Below are positions 37,734 to 48,275 of a DNA stretch of 60,802 nucleotides, one piece after another (position 1 is the first letter of the stretch; every line of letters starts with the position of its first letter). The stretch lies in contig CAVTJX010000012.1 in NCBI GenBank assembly GCA_963735175.1, positions 1-60,802 on the forward strand, given 5' to 3'. The notes under the pieces were generated by a model. The model saw only the letters and a program-made list of their open reading frames with translations, searched no databases and was not told the origin of the DNA. This DNA is from CAVTJX01 sp963735175. GTDB lineage: Bacteria; Electryoneota; RPQS01. Position numbers and translations under genes: made by a program.

Positions 37734-39254
37734 TTAGCGGAGCAGCATCATTTTAGTGGATGACGTGAATTCGTTCGCGGTCATTCGGCACAGGTACATG
37801 CCTGAGGGCAGATCGCGCGCGTCAAAGCTGACCATGTGCTTACCGGCGGGCATTTCGCCTTGGATGAGCAAGGTGATTTCACGGCCCATCAGATCGAACA
37901 CCTTGAGGGAAACGTATCCGGCTTCCGGCAAATCAAACGCGATTTCCGTGGCCGGATTGAAGGGATTCGGATAATTGCCGTGTAGGGCGTACTCTGTAAT
38001 CGTGGCCGTTCCCTGTGTCGGCGTGGCGTCAGTCTCGCTCAGCAGGTTGCGCTCGCCGGTTACTTCCACGGCCCACAGCTTATAGTGGTAGGGTTGACCG
38101 TTCGAAACATTGCGATCCGTCCACAAATAGCTGTGCCCCGTCGCATCACCCGCTGCGGAAATGCGCTGCGCAATCACTCCATTGCGCTCAATTTCAAAAT
38201 GATCACTGCCGGATTCCGAAGCGGTTTGCCAGCGCAGTTGAACCTGAGTATCGCCGGGGACCGCTGAGAAAGATAGTAGTTCAACGGGTTCAATCAGATC
38301 CAATGCGGCAGAACAGTCGTAGATACCGAGATCGGACACGCTCGCTACATACGCGATGTTCCCCCTTACCGCTATACCGATTGTCCTATCCGGCGTTACA
38401 TAGTAACCGATTTCCACCGGATGCGCTGGATCGAAAATGTTTACCAGGCGTAGACCCCCAAGATTATCTCCCACGTAGGCGCAATTCCCCGCCACTTCAA
38501 CATACCGCGCCCTATCTTGTGTGTTACAAAAGCCCACCTCAAACGGCGCGGACGGATTCGCGATGTTCACTACTCGCAGACCTTGATCATAATCTGCAAT
38601 GTATGCATAATGTCCGGAGACGACCACTCTGTGCGCCGACCCCGGTGTATCATAAAACCCTACTTCAAACGGAGCGGAGGGATTCGCGATGTTCACTATC
38701 CGCAAACCTTGTGTACCCGCAGCCAAGTACGCGTAATTTCCCGACACCACCACATTGCCGGCTCCCGTAATGTCATAATGCCCTGTCTCGAACGGCGCGG
38801 CTGGATTCGTGATGTTCACTACCCGAAGTCCACTACTTCCATTCGCCACATAGGCATAATTTCCTGAAACCGCTACCCCATAGGCATCACCCCCGGGCAT
38901 ATCGAAGAATCCCGTTTCGAATGGTACCGCCGGATTTGCGATATTGATCACCCGCAGGCTGTACAGATCTGCCACATATGCGTAATTACCCTGCACCGCC
39001 ACAACCCATGATAGACCCGGCGTATCATAACTGCCAACTTCAAAAGGTGCGTTAGGATTCGCGATGTCCACCACCCGCAATCCACCTTCGTAATCCGCCA
39101 CATACGCATAATTCCCCGAAATGGTTACACCCATCGCCTGACTAGGCGTGTCATAAAGGCCAATCTGTTGCACGTTATGACTTGCCTGAGCCAACGCAAT
39201 ACCCGTAATCGCAGACAATGCAACGACAATAAAAATACTTCTGACCCGTTTCAT
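37734..39254 (-). CDS. secreted LVIVD-repeat protein with type IX sorting domain
   Basis: Intact frame. ATG 39254 follows GGAGGTGATC, an exceptionally complete Shine-Dalgarno; the upstream in-frame GTG at 39260 is part of that site. The signal peptide ends near GIALAQASH. About seven LVIVD-type repeats of ~43 residues (ISGNYAYVADYEGGLRVVDI / ANPSAPFEVGFYDTPG) predict a beta-propeller. An FN3-like domain (VELLSFSAVPGDTQVQLRWQ) follows, then NYPNPFNPATEIAFDLP and the sorting tail ending KMMLLR. The DNA repeats strongly, so this region is prone to assembly error, yet it is open throughout. Extracellular; partner unknown. Confidence 0.88.
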   Translation of the reverse strand: MKRVRSIFIVVALSAITGIALAQASHNVQQIGLYDTPSQAMGVTISGNYAYVADYEGGLRVVDIANPNAPFEVGSYDTPGLSWVVAVQGNYAYVADLYSLRVINIANPAVPFETGFFDMPGGDAYGVAVSGNYAYVANGSSGLRVVNITNPAAPFETGHYDITGAGNVVVSGNYAYLAAGTQGLRIVNIANPSAPFEVGFYDTPGSAHRVVVSGHYAYIADYDQGLRVVNIANPSAPFEVGFCNTQDRARYVEVAGNCAYVGDNLGGLRLVNIFDPAHPVEIGYYVTPDRTIGIAVRGNIAYVASVSDLGIYDCSAALDLIEPVELLSFSAVPGDTQVQLRWQTASESGSDHFEIERNGVIAQRISAAGDATGHSYLWTDRNVSNGQPYHYKLWAVEVTGERNLLSETDATPTQGTATITEYALHGNYPNPFNPATEIAFDLPEAGYVSLKVFDLMGREITLLIQGEMPAGKHMVSFDARDLPSGMYLCRMTANEFTSSTKMMLLR

Positions 39255-39561
39255 GATCACCTCCGAATAATAGTGAGCGCAGTCTTACAGTAAGAAGAAT
39301 ATTTGAAAGATATAGCAGGTTGTGTCAAGAGTCAAGGATTCCGGAGAAGATGAGGAAAATACCGCCGAGGCAGAGTCTGTCTCTGACTTGATCCGGGATC
39401 TCCGGCCCTGCGCCGCCTCTGCCTCCTTCCCCTTGCACCATTGTTCCATGCACCCACAGGCACAAAGCGGCAAGGTGTTGTTTTATATTGCTTGCGGCTC
39501 TGGCACTGAATGCCGAATGTGCTACATAATCATCTAATAACAGCCTTTAAGAACTTTATAG

Positions 39562-39590
39562 TTGACATTTGAATTGAACGTTTGTATATT
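39562..39590 (+). promoter_or_regulatory. consensus promoter in duplicated segment, copy 1
   Basis: TTGACA, 17-bp spacer, TATATT. No + strand gene follows; the first feature downstream is the bipartite hairpin at 39638-39702. Confidence 0.7.
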
Positions 39591-39637
39591 ATCGCCCCGC
39601 CAGACAGATGACCAGTGGTCGCCGCTCTTTCACCTCC

Positions 39638-39702
39638 CGCCGTCGTGGCCTTCAAGGCCGCCATGACATGGACTCATCGCGGGCTTAAAGCCCACGACGG
39701 CG
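39638..39702. repeat. bipartite GGCCTTCAAGGCC element, copy in segment 1
   Basis: Outer stem CGCCGTCGTGG / CCACGACGGCG encloses two hairpins (GGCCTTCAAGGCC and GGGCTTAAAGCCC). In the other copy the fifth outer pair changes from G-C to A-T on both sides. Confidence 0.8.
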
Positions 39703-39903
39703 TTGTAACGAGATTTTCAAATTTGCGTCCGAACAAGAATCCGTTCCGTCAAAAAAATTGTAATCTTCTGGATCAGTGGGGATTTGCCCCCACAAAAAAC
39801 GCGCGGGGTGAGGGCACCCCGCGCCGCGATTCTAGGCTCAAACACGGCCGCGGGCTTTCCGCGCCGGTATCCGAAACGCTTCGGTCCAGCGCGCGAGCGC
39901 TGG

Positions 39904-42072
39904 TTACAGCGAGTAATTGAAGCCCACGTGGACCGTGCGTCCCAGCACCGGGCCGTAAAACAGCGCCGCGTCGGGAACCGACCGCCCGCTGTGCGGGTCG
40001 CGCTGGTAGGGATTATCCGACTGCGTCCAGTCGAACAGGTTGCGCACGATGGGCGAGGTCGAAAACGCTCCCCAGTTCTTGCGCAGTTCCGCGTCCCACA
40101 GAACATAGGCGGGGGAGGTCGCCCGCGCGCGGCCTGCGGGCAGAAACTGCGGCCCGAAAACGCTCGCCGGCGACTCCCGCGTCCCAGCCCTGCCGCCAGG
40201 CCTTGCCCACGGCGGCGTCGCCCGTCCACGCGTACTGGAGTTCCGCGTTGTGGGTCTGGCCGTCGATGCGGTAGCGAACGTCGCTGCGCGTCGCGCCCGC
40301 TTTCAGCCGCCGACCCTGCTCGTGCGTCCAGCGCGCCTGCAATTCCGCGCTGCGGCTGAAGGCGGCGTGCGCCATGCGGTAATGCGCTTCGCCCGCGGTT
40401 TCGCCGAGCTGCACCACCACCTTGCGGTCGAAGTTCGTATAGAAGGCGGCGAGATCCAGCGACAGCGTCTGCGCGTTGAAGGACCACGCGCGGTTCAACC
40501 CGAGGCTGTAGGACTGCGAGCGCTCGGCGGCCAGGTCGTCGCTCAGAACGACGCGGTCGAAACCCGCTTCCACGGCTTCCTCGAGGCTGAAGATCGTCAC
40601 CGGCCGGTAGCCGGCGCCGCCCGTCGCCCGCAGCGTCGTACCCGTTGCCGGTTGCCAGCGCAGCGCCGTGCGCGGCACCAGCACCACACCGTCTTCCGCG
40701 TAATACTCGGCGCGATTGCCGAGTTGCAGCAGCCAGCGCGGCGCGAGCAGCCACGCGTGCTGCACCACCAGCCCCGGCACCAACAGGGAGAGATCCGTGG
40801 CGGTGTTCAGCGCGAGGTTGTCGGCATAGTCCTGGTATTGGTACGAGAGCTGAAAGAGCGTATTGTGCCGCGTGTTCCAGGGCCGTGCCGCCGAGAGTTC
40901 CGTCACCGACAACCGCTGCAGCGCGTCGAATTCCGTCGTGCCGTACCACGAGTCCTGTTCGTGCAGCACATAGGCGCTGCGCAGTTTCACCTCCCAGGCG
41001 CCGACGTCGAGGCCGTAGCGGGCGGTGAGTTCTTCGCGGGCAGTGATGATTTCCCGGCCATAGATGGCCGCCGAGCCGCGGTCATCACCCGACCACGCGA
41101 GTTCCCCGGCAAAGCGGCGGTCGCGATAGGCGCGCACACCCACCGCCCAGACCGTCTTCGCCGCCGCTGCCGATCTGGTAGAGTAGATTCAGGCGGTTGT
41201 ATTTCGGTGTGTCCGTGAGGCCGTCGTCGTTGCCGTCGAGGCGGTTGGGCTCCGCCGAATGCAGCAGCGAAAGCCGCATGGCGAAGTTCCCCACGGGCCG
41301 CGACGCGGCGATGGTCAGGGTGTTTTGTCCGAGGTGGCTGACGCTGGTGCCGAAGCTCAGGGCCGTCTGCGAGTCGGCCTGGGCGGTGACCAGGTTGACC
41401 GCGCCGGCGATGGCGCCGCTGCCCTGCTCGGCCGAGGCCGCGCCCTTCACCGATTCCGACCGCGTGACGTCCGATGCGCTCAGGCCCTCGATGGCGTAGA
41501 GCGTGCCCACGCCGGCGAGCAGCGGCATGCCGTCCACGCTGATTTCCGTGTAGGACGGTATCCAGCCCCTGCATACCCACGCCGCAGGAGCCGCAGAGGG
41601 CACAGGGCCGCGTCTTGACGCCGGTTTCGCCTTCGAGACCCGAGATCACGCTGCCGCCGGTGGCGTTAGCCTGCAACTCCGCTCCGGCCACGATCTCGGT
41701 CCGCACCGCTCTGTCGGATGCCACGCCGCTGTTCTCGCGCTCCGCCACGATGTCAACCGCATCCACCGGAAGAACCATCTCGCGCAACACAGGCGTGATG
41801 AATGACGTGCTGTCGTCCGTCACCCGGATTGTCTGCTGCCAGGGCTCATAGCCCAGCAGAGTGACATGCAGGACATATTCGCCCGCCGTGACGTTGGTGA
41901 TCAGATAGCGCCCTGCCGTGTCCGCTGTCGCGCCATAGCGCGTACCAGCCAGCATGAGATTGGCATAGCCCAGAATTTGCCCGCGCTCATCACTCACGCG
42001 CCCCGCGATCTCCGCCGCAGTAAGCTGGGCGACAAAACAGAAAAGCGATAGGGAGAAAAGAAGAATTCGCAT
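39904..42072 (-). CDS. TonB-dependent receptor with a cysteine-rich plug motif, frame broken
   Basis: ATG 42072 follows GGAGG by 4 bases. A signal peptide (MRILLFSLSLFCFVAQLTA) is followed by a carboxypeptidase-regulatory-like domain (EIAGRVSDERGQILGYANLM). The plug contains TRPCALCGSCGVGMQGLDT and YTEISVDGMPLLAGVGTLYA. The barrel ends RTVHVGFNYSL at 39904, with a terminal-strand aromatic pattern. Frame changes occur near 41560, 41140 and 40150. The C-x2-C-x2-C plug motif suggests a metal or heme substrate, which is inference only. A cysteine-rich small protein gene lies upstream, and a terminator-like hairpin stands between them. Confidence 0.85.
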
Positions 42073-42080
42073 TGAACCTC

Positions 42081-42118
42081 CGCAATAAAAACGCGCCGCG
42101 AAGGATTTCGCGGCGCGT
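42081..42118 (-). terminator. terminator-like hairpin in the TonB receptor leader
   Basis: Minus strand: a perfect 12-bp stem ACGCGCCGCGAA / TTCGCGGCGCGT with loop ATCC, followed by TTTTATTG. It ends only a few bases before the GGAGG of the receptor gene. It could terminate the upstream gene's RNA or act as an attenuator. Confidence 0.75.
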
Positions 42119-42193
42119 ACCAATTTCCACCGTGAAGACTCCACTGAAAGGGGGGATCGCACATGCACAGGCAGAGCGCTCCCCCGTATATTT

Positions 42194-42581
42194 TCAGCAA
42201 AGCCCTTGTGGTGGCTCAATGCTCTCAAAGATGAAACCGGCAGGTAGTTTGAGGAGATAGGCAAACCGCACCAGTGGCAGCAAAACCAACGCATCTGTAA
42301 TCGCGGCCGGAGCGGTCAGAAGGATCGGAGTATTGCAGATCGACAAACACACACATTCATCGCCGCAGGCATCCTGACCGCTCTGATGTGCGGGCTGGGA
42401 TTCCGTGTCACACTCGGTGCATTGTTCGGAACAGTCCGCATCGCGTGTCCCACACCACCATTTGGCGGAACAGGCGGTCTGGCGCAAGCAGCACGACGAG
42501 GGTGGCGATGATCGCCGCCCATGTCGCTACCGACCGGATTAGGAAAGTGAGCCGCCTGCGAAAAGGCACGTAGAACTCCAT
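42194..42581 (-). CDS. small cysteine-rich membrane protein upstream of the TonB receptor
   Basis: ATG 42581 (MEFYVPFRRRLTFLIRSVAT) begins a hydrophobic segment (WAAIIATLVVLLAP). After a frame change near 42470 comes CGTRDADCSEQCTECDTESQ, then HQSGQDACGDECVCLSICNT, and a hydrophobic C-terminus (ITDALVLLPLVRFAYLLKLP). About 129 residues with ten or more cysteines and a few histidines. It resembles, in composition, small Cys/His-rich proteins found beside metal-related TonB receptors in Bacteroidota. No family assignment is possible from sequence alone. Confidence 0.55.
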
Positions 42582-42845
42582 GTTGATTCCGGACTCCAAT
42601 ATACAAAATTCAATCCCCGAAGGCAACCCTGACCCCCTTGAATAATGTGATTGTTCATGGTCCATATTGCTCGCCCCGGTTTGCAACATCGATTTATCTT
42701 CATCCCGCCTCCTTTCCCTTGCACCATTATTGCAGGAATTCACGAGAGTGATGTACAAGAGATTGTTTTTATGTATCTCGAATGGGGAACGGAACACATT
42801 ATGTGTCGTATAATCATCCAACAACAACCTTTCAGAACTTTATAG

Positions 42846-42874
42846 TTGACAATCTAATTGAACGTTTGTATATT
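42846..42874 (+). promoter_or_regulatory. consensus promoter in duplicated segment, copy 2
   Basis: TTGACA, 17-bp spacer, TATATT, the same spacing as copy 1 despite spacer changes. Confidence 0.7.
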
Positions 42875-42921
42875 GACGCCTCGTCAGACAGATTGTCAGA
42901 GGCCGCCGCTCCTTCACCTCC

Positions 42922-42986
42922 CGCCATGGTGGCCTTCAAGGCCGCCATGACATAGAATCATCGCGGGCTTGAATCCCACGATGGCG
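42922..42986. repeat. bipartite element, copy in segment 2
   Basis: Outer arms CGCCATGGTGG and CCCACGATGGCG enclose the same two hairpins. Compared with copy 1, an outer G-C pair became A-T. Confidence 0.75.
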
Positions 42987-43206
42987 TTGTAACTCGGCTT
43001 TCGAAGCTGCTTCCGGAGAAGAATCCGTTTCGTCAAAAAAATTGCAATCGTCTGAAACGGCGGGGAGTTACGACGATGAAAAAGGGTGGGCACAGGCGGC
43101 TATCTCTGCGGGACTGTGTTCAAACGCGCGGCGTGCGCAAACACCGCGCGGCGATTCAGGAGCGGGTCATGAAATTCGGGACGGGAATTGGGAAATGTAG
43201 ATAGAG

Positions 43207-43238
43207 AAAAGGCGAGCCGGAAAACCGGCCCGCCTTTT
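43207..43238 (-). terminator. terminator of the VWA cargo gene
   Basis: AAAAGGCGAGCCGG / CCGGCCCGCCTTTT with an AAAA/TTTT loop, 21 bases after the gene stop on the minus strand. Confidence 0.8.
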
Positions 43239-43258
43239 CGGGTTGAATTTACCGTGGA

Positions 43259-45873
43259 TTACTTGAGCAGCAGCATCTTCGCCTGGCGCATCTGGCCATT
43301 CGCTTCGAGGCGATAAATGTACAGGCCCGACGGCAGTGCGGCGCCGTTGAAGGCCACATGATGCATACCGGCGGCCAAATTGCCGCTCACGAGAACCGCC
43401 ACTTCCTGACCCATCAGGTTGTAGACCTTCAGTGTCGCAAGGCCGGCGTCGGTGAGATTGAAGACGATTTGAGTCGAAGGATTGAAGGGATTCGGGGTGG
43501 CCTTCAACACCGAGACAACCTGTCCCGTCTGGCTGCCGTCGTCAAAGCGCGGAGCGCCCGGTGCGAAGCGACCCTTCTCCGCCAGATCGCAGCACGGATC
43601 GACAAGGTAGCCACTGCTGAGCGTGCCACCGTCGTAACCTTCGTTGATCGCCGTGAGCGCGCCATTCAGATTAAAGACCGAGACGCCGGCCGGCAACGCT
43701 TCGAGATTACCGCCAATGACCGCATTGGCGAGGACCAGCAACTGATCTACTGTCCAACCGGTGAACGGACCCGAGGCAATCACGAGCGAACCAAGATCAC
43801 CGAAGCCGGGAACACCAAAGTCACCAAAGCCGACGGCAATCGCGACGCTGACCAGTTGTCCGGTCAGGACGCCCGCCGACGTGCTGGTGGGATTGAGATA
43901 ATTCTGCGTGAAGACGCCAGGCGTGCCGCCGGTGGGCAGCAACGCGGCGACAGCCGCCGAGTTGGACAGCGTGAGTGTGAAACCACCGCCGATCACCAAG
44001 CCACCGGGGAAGACCGTGCCAAACCATGTGTTGCGCAAGCAGCCCACGTTATGTCCGTGGCAACGATCCTGTCCCCAGCCGCCCTGAGTGTAGGTAGTGA
44101 AGCAGCCGGCGGGAATATCGCAGGGATCCGTGGTCGCTTCACAGATGGGGAAGCAGCCTTCGCAGAGCGGCGCTTCGAAACAGATGTCCACGAATGCGGG
44201 CGGGCAACTGTCGGACGACAAATCCGCGCGGAAGCACAAGAGACCGCCCGTGGGGTTGGGATTCAGCGCAGCGGACACCGAGATCGTGTCGACTTCGCCG
44301 GGAGTGAGCGTACCGATGACTACAGGACTCGGCGTAATCGTGCCGGTGCCCGCTCCGGTTCCGGCGCCAAACGTCAAGGTGACACCCGTGCAGCTTTCGT
44401 TGCCGGCATTGGTGACGATGACGTCAAAGACGGCCGGATTCGGCTGGATATGGCCGCGGACGCAGGAGAGGGCCGGCGGCGTCGCGAAGGATCTGCAGGA
44501 TCCCCTGGCCGCAATCGGCGACGAGGGCATTGATGGCCGCACCGGTGCCGGCGCCGTTAGCGGCGGTCAACCGGTACGAACCTGACGTGGTGCTGGAGTA
44601 GTCCTGCATGATGGCGGTGATGGTCGGATCGACGCCGCCCGTGGGCACAAAGACGGCGGCAATGCGAATACTTGCGGCCTGGGCGGCGAGGGCAACATTG
44701 TGCGCCTGAACGTCGTCCACCGTCAGCACGAAGTTGTCATCACAACCCGCCGGCGGGGCATCGGTAACAAGGACGACGATTTTCACCGCGGCAGGGCGGA
44801 AGATGGAGGTCCAGTCATTCACGACGCACGAACTCGTGCCACTAATCACTTCCAGCAGCGCTTCATCCGAACATTCGGGAGTGCCACTCCCTCCACCGGC
44901 GGTCAGCGCGGCGATGCTCGCCTGCACCGCGGCCTGGTTCACGGTCAACTGCTGGTTCACGACCACTTGATCGCCGAATGTGACCAGACCGAGCTGGAGG
45001 TCACAGGAAAAATAATTCGCCGTGGCGATGATACTGGGGAGTTCCGCGACGACGCTGCCGATGGCTCCGCCCATGGAACCGGTGGTGTCAATCACGAAGA
45101 CAAGGTCCATGGGACCGCAGACGCAAGCCGGCGGCGGGGGCGGGCAGGAGTCGGCACAAGTCAGACCCGCCGTGAAATTTCCACCCAGCGCGGCGCAGTT
45201 GACATTGGTCGTTGTCGCACACTGGAGATTATTGCTGTAACAACAACGGCCGGTCTTAATCGCGTTCAGATGGAACGTGTAATCGCCGGCACTCCCTAAC
45301 AGACCGTCCACCACGAAATAGTAAGTGACACCGGCGGTAAGGGTGAGGCCGGGCAAACCGGAGCCGAATCCGCAGTAGTCATCGTTGACGGCTGTCGCCG
45401 CGCCCGCGCAGGACGCGGTGTACAGAAGCAGTACCGTATCGAAAAATGAACCGCATAAGTCTGCGTCGACCGTCTGATTCACAGGCGGAGTGTAGCTGTA
45501 GACAACATCCGGACCGTCGTTGAAAAACGTGCTGTCATAATCGTTGGCATAACCGGCCGTCGTGCCGGAGTCGGTGTAGGGCAGGGCGCCGATGACAGTG
45601 GCGGACCCGCAGACGTCGCCGCCCTGATCCAGACTGTTGCGATGACGCAGCTTGTTCGCCGGCTTGTCGGTTATCGTCAGGCTCCGGTATTCGTCCCACA
45701 GAGCTCGCGTCATATTTTCCCTGCGACATCAGTTCCAACATTTGGGCTTTGAGTTCCGCGGGGCGGTTGTCATTGGAATTCGAAAAAACCACGCGGGATG
45801 CGGAGCCCGCAAATAGTGCGGTTGCCAGTACGAGATTCAATGCCAGAGTAAAGATCACCTTCGTTTTCGTCAT
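43259..45873 (-). CDS. large secreted von Willebrand A-domain protein with type IX sorting domain
   Basis: ATG 45873 follows AAGGA by 7 bases. A signal peptide (MTKTKVIFTLALNLVLATAL) comes first. A pre-peptidase-like beta domain (DVVYSYTPPVNQTVDADLCG ... YYFVVDGLLGSAGDYTFHL) follows. A VWA domain carries the metal-site motif VIDTTGSMGG, plus VKIVVLVTDAPPAG. Next are a cysteine-rich CARDB-like segment (VTNAGNESCTGVTLTFGAG) and the sorting tail (TPNPFNPSTQIVF ... KMLLLK). Frame changes near 45720 and 44470. About 870 residues. VWA domains usually mediate adhesion or protein binding; the partner here is unknown. Confidence 0.85.
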
Positions 45874-46442
45874 TGCTTTTTCCTTCTACCCTTTTAAATA
45901 CGGACGGCGGTCGTTGGGGACCAAGGCTTTGATGAGGTGCGGACGGCTATACGCCAGGAACTTCGGGAAACATAGACGGGCTTGGCTTAAAATAGACTCA
46001 TTAGAGTCTTGTGGCAAAGCCAATTGTGATGGGATGAACGGCAGTGGGCGTGGCCATATCGAATGACATTTTGCCCGGACAATATAAGATATTGAATGCG
46101 ACAAGGCAAGGCGGATTGAAAATGAACAATTCATCACAAAGGCGCAATAGAGAATTCCTTTGCGGATCAAAGTTGCTTGAACCCTATCGGGACGGCTGAT
46201 TCCGTACAGAAAGCGGAGAGGCAGTTCGGTTGTGATGCCTTTGGCGCGGTGTAATTCCCGAGAGCGCCGGATTTGCCGCGGGGATAGCGACGCGGAATAC
46301 GAATAAGTGAAGCGCAGTATGATCATGCAGGCGATGAGTGTCTCGAACACCGCAGGGTTCGTCTTTCACAACAGCATAGAAGAAGGGCGGACACATGGGT
46401 CCGCCCTTACCGGATGAATCTGAAACACGCGAGATTGGCCTG
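45874..46442. other. intergenic region with one REP-like palindrome
   Basis: A 154-codon minus frame (45886-46350) lacks a ribosome site and any domain and is judged noncoding. GGGCGGACACATGGGTCCGCCC at 46385-46406 matches the element near 14854 exactly in its core. Confidence 0.55.
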
Positions 46443-48205
46443 TTAAATGCGAGCTTTTTGGGGAGCAGGGCGAATGATTGGGGGTTGCTTTTTAAAGAAG
46501 GTGCGGACGACGAGGGCGACGACGCCGAGCGAGAGCAGCAGCATCAGGATGTTGGTGACGACCAGGATGTAGCGGCCTTTTTCCAGATAGCTCTTTAAGA
46601 GAATCACGAGCGAGGCCAGGGTCGTCAGGATCATGAAGATCGCGGGGATTAAGGCGAAGCGGTATTTTTTCCCGCGCAGCAGGAGCCACGCTGAAACGGC
46701 CAACAGGCCCAGCGCCGCGAGCAGTTGGTTGGCCGTGCCAAAGATCGGCCAGAGCGCGCTGAAGGCGTTGGAGTAGGCCAGAATCCACATCAGCACCACC
46801 GACAGCCCTGAGTTGAACCAGTAATGCTTGAGGAACGCGGGTGGATTGGTGAAGAGCATCGCCCACAATTCTTCGAACAGATAGCGGTTCAGGCGCACGG
46901 CGGCGTCCAGCGTGGTGATCACGAAGCCCTCGACCAGGAGAATGCCGAAGACTGTGCCCAGCGCGACGGGAATGCCGAGGCCGTGATTGAAAAGCTGCCC
47001 GGCGGCCAGCGAAAAGCCGAGGATCGGGTTGGATTTGATAGCGGGATCCGTCGGCCAGACGATGCCTTGTAATCGGCGAAGTTCATCGCCCCGCCGATGG
47101 CGAGCAGGACGCAGACGGCTAACAGCGACTCCAGCAGCATCCCGTTGTAGCCGACCTTGCGGGCGTCGGTCTCGGCGCAAAGCTGTTTGCCGGTGGTGCC
47201 GCCGGCGACCAATGAGTGAAAGCCGGAGATCGCGCCGCAGGCGATGGTGATGAACATCATCGGCCAGATGAAGCCCAGGTGCTGCACGCCTTCGGAAAGA
47301 TTAAAGCTGGGGACCGTGACCGCGAGGCCGGAAGCGCCGCCGCTTAAAAGACTGACCACCATCAGCAGAATGCCCGCGTAGAGGATCTGCACGTTGATGA
47401 AGTCGCGCGGCTGCAAGATCAGCCACACCGGCGTGCCGGAAGCGAAGAGCACGTAGACGGAGATAATCACCATCCACAGCGTCGGCGTGAGACTGACCGG
47501 AAAGGCCATGCCTAAAAGCACACTGGCGACGCAGATGGCGGAGGCGAGGATGTAAGCGTAGAGTGTCTTCAGATGCCGCTTGTACATCAGCCAGCCCAGC
47601 AGCGGCGAGCAGAGCGTGATGACGATGACGCTCATACTGGCGATGCCGCCGATGCGGCCCATCGTCACGCCGTTCTGAATGGTGGTCTTTAAAAAGCCCG
47701 CGCTGCCGCCGGCGTCGATCTTGTCCAGCGGCCAGAGGCAGGTCAGGGAGATCGCGGTGGCGGACAGAAACGAGGACGTGACCAGCACGATCATCACGAT
47801 GGTGAAGGCGATGAAGAGGTTGAAGCCCGTCGGCCCCAGCGTGCGGCGGGCGACCTCGGCCATGGACTTGCCGCCCTCGCGCATGGAGATGAAGAGCGTC
47901 GTGAAGTCGTGCACCGCGCCGATGAAGATTCCGCCAAAGACCACCCACAGCCACGCGGGCATGAAGCCGTAGAGCAGCGCCATGGTCGGCCCGAGGATCG
48001 GCCCTGCTCCGGCAATGGCGCTGAAGTGGTGGGCGAAGACGACGTAGCGCTTGGTGGGCACGTAGTCGCGGCCGTCGTTGAACTGGACGGCGGGCGTGGG
48101 ATGTTTGGGGTCTTCGCCCAGCGCGCGGGCGACCCAGCGGGCATAGATGCGGCTGGCGAGGTAAAATGCCAGGACGGCGAGGGCCAAGAACACCAGGACA
48201 TTCAT
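46443..48205 (-). CDS. cstA: carbon starvation protein CstA, peptide/pyruvate transporter family
   Basis: A multi-spanning inner-membrane transporter linked to peptide or pyruvate uptake. The family signature VVFAHHFSAIAGAGPILGPT is intact. Many hydrophobic helices follow, with AGGTTGKQLCAETDARKVGY and FGTANQLLAALGLLAVSAWL. Length is about 587 residues (short CstA form). One frame change near 47070. ATG 48205; the short upstream gap holds heptamer repeats. The transporter is upstream of nothing related, but a malic enzyme gene on the same strand 3 kb away would fit C4/C3 acid metabolism. Confidence 0.92.
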
Positions 48206-48237
48206 CGGGGACTCCAGATCGGGGACTCCAGGCAGAA

Positions 48238-48268
48238 ACGATGAACGAAGAACGATGAACGATGAACG
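48238..48268. repeat. heptamer repeat between cstA and rhodanese gene
   Basis: ACGATGA ACGAAGA ACGATGA ACGATGA ACGG. Confidence 0.8.
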
Positions 48269-48275
48269 GAAGCGA

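Larger units (their letters stand above)
39421..39768 (+). repeat. duplicated ~350-bp intergenic segment, copy 1
   Basis: Similar to 42707-43050 over most of its length. Shared marks are GCCTCC..CCCTTGCACCATT, ATAATCAT, GAACTTTATAGTTGACA, the TTGACA/TATATT promoter, the bipartite hairpin, and CGTCAAAAAAATTG. It lies upstream of the LVIVD gene. Confidence 0.85.
42707..43050 (+). repeat. duplicated ~350-bp intergenic segment, copy 2
   Basis: Paralogous to 39421-39768. It lies upstream of the cysteine-rich gene, so the two copies bracket the receptor locus. Confidence 0.85.

Noticed and set aside
45886..46350. 154-residue minus-strand gene
   Set aside because: No ribosome site, no domain, composition unlike neighbouring proteins, and overlaps only AT-rich intergenic DNA.
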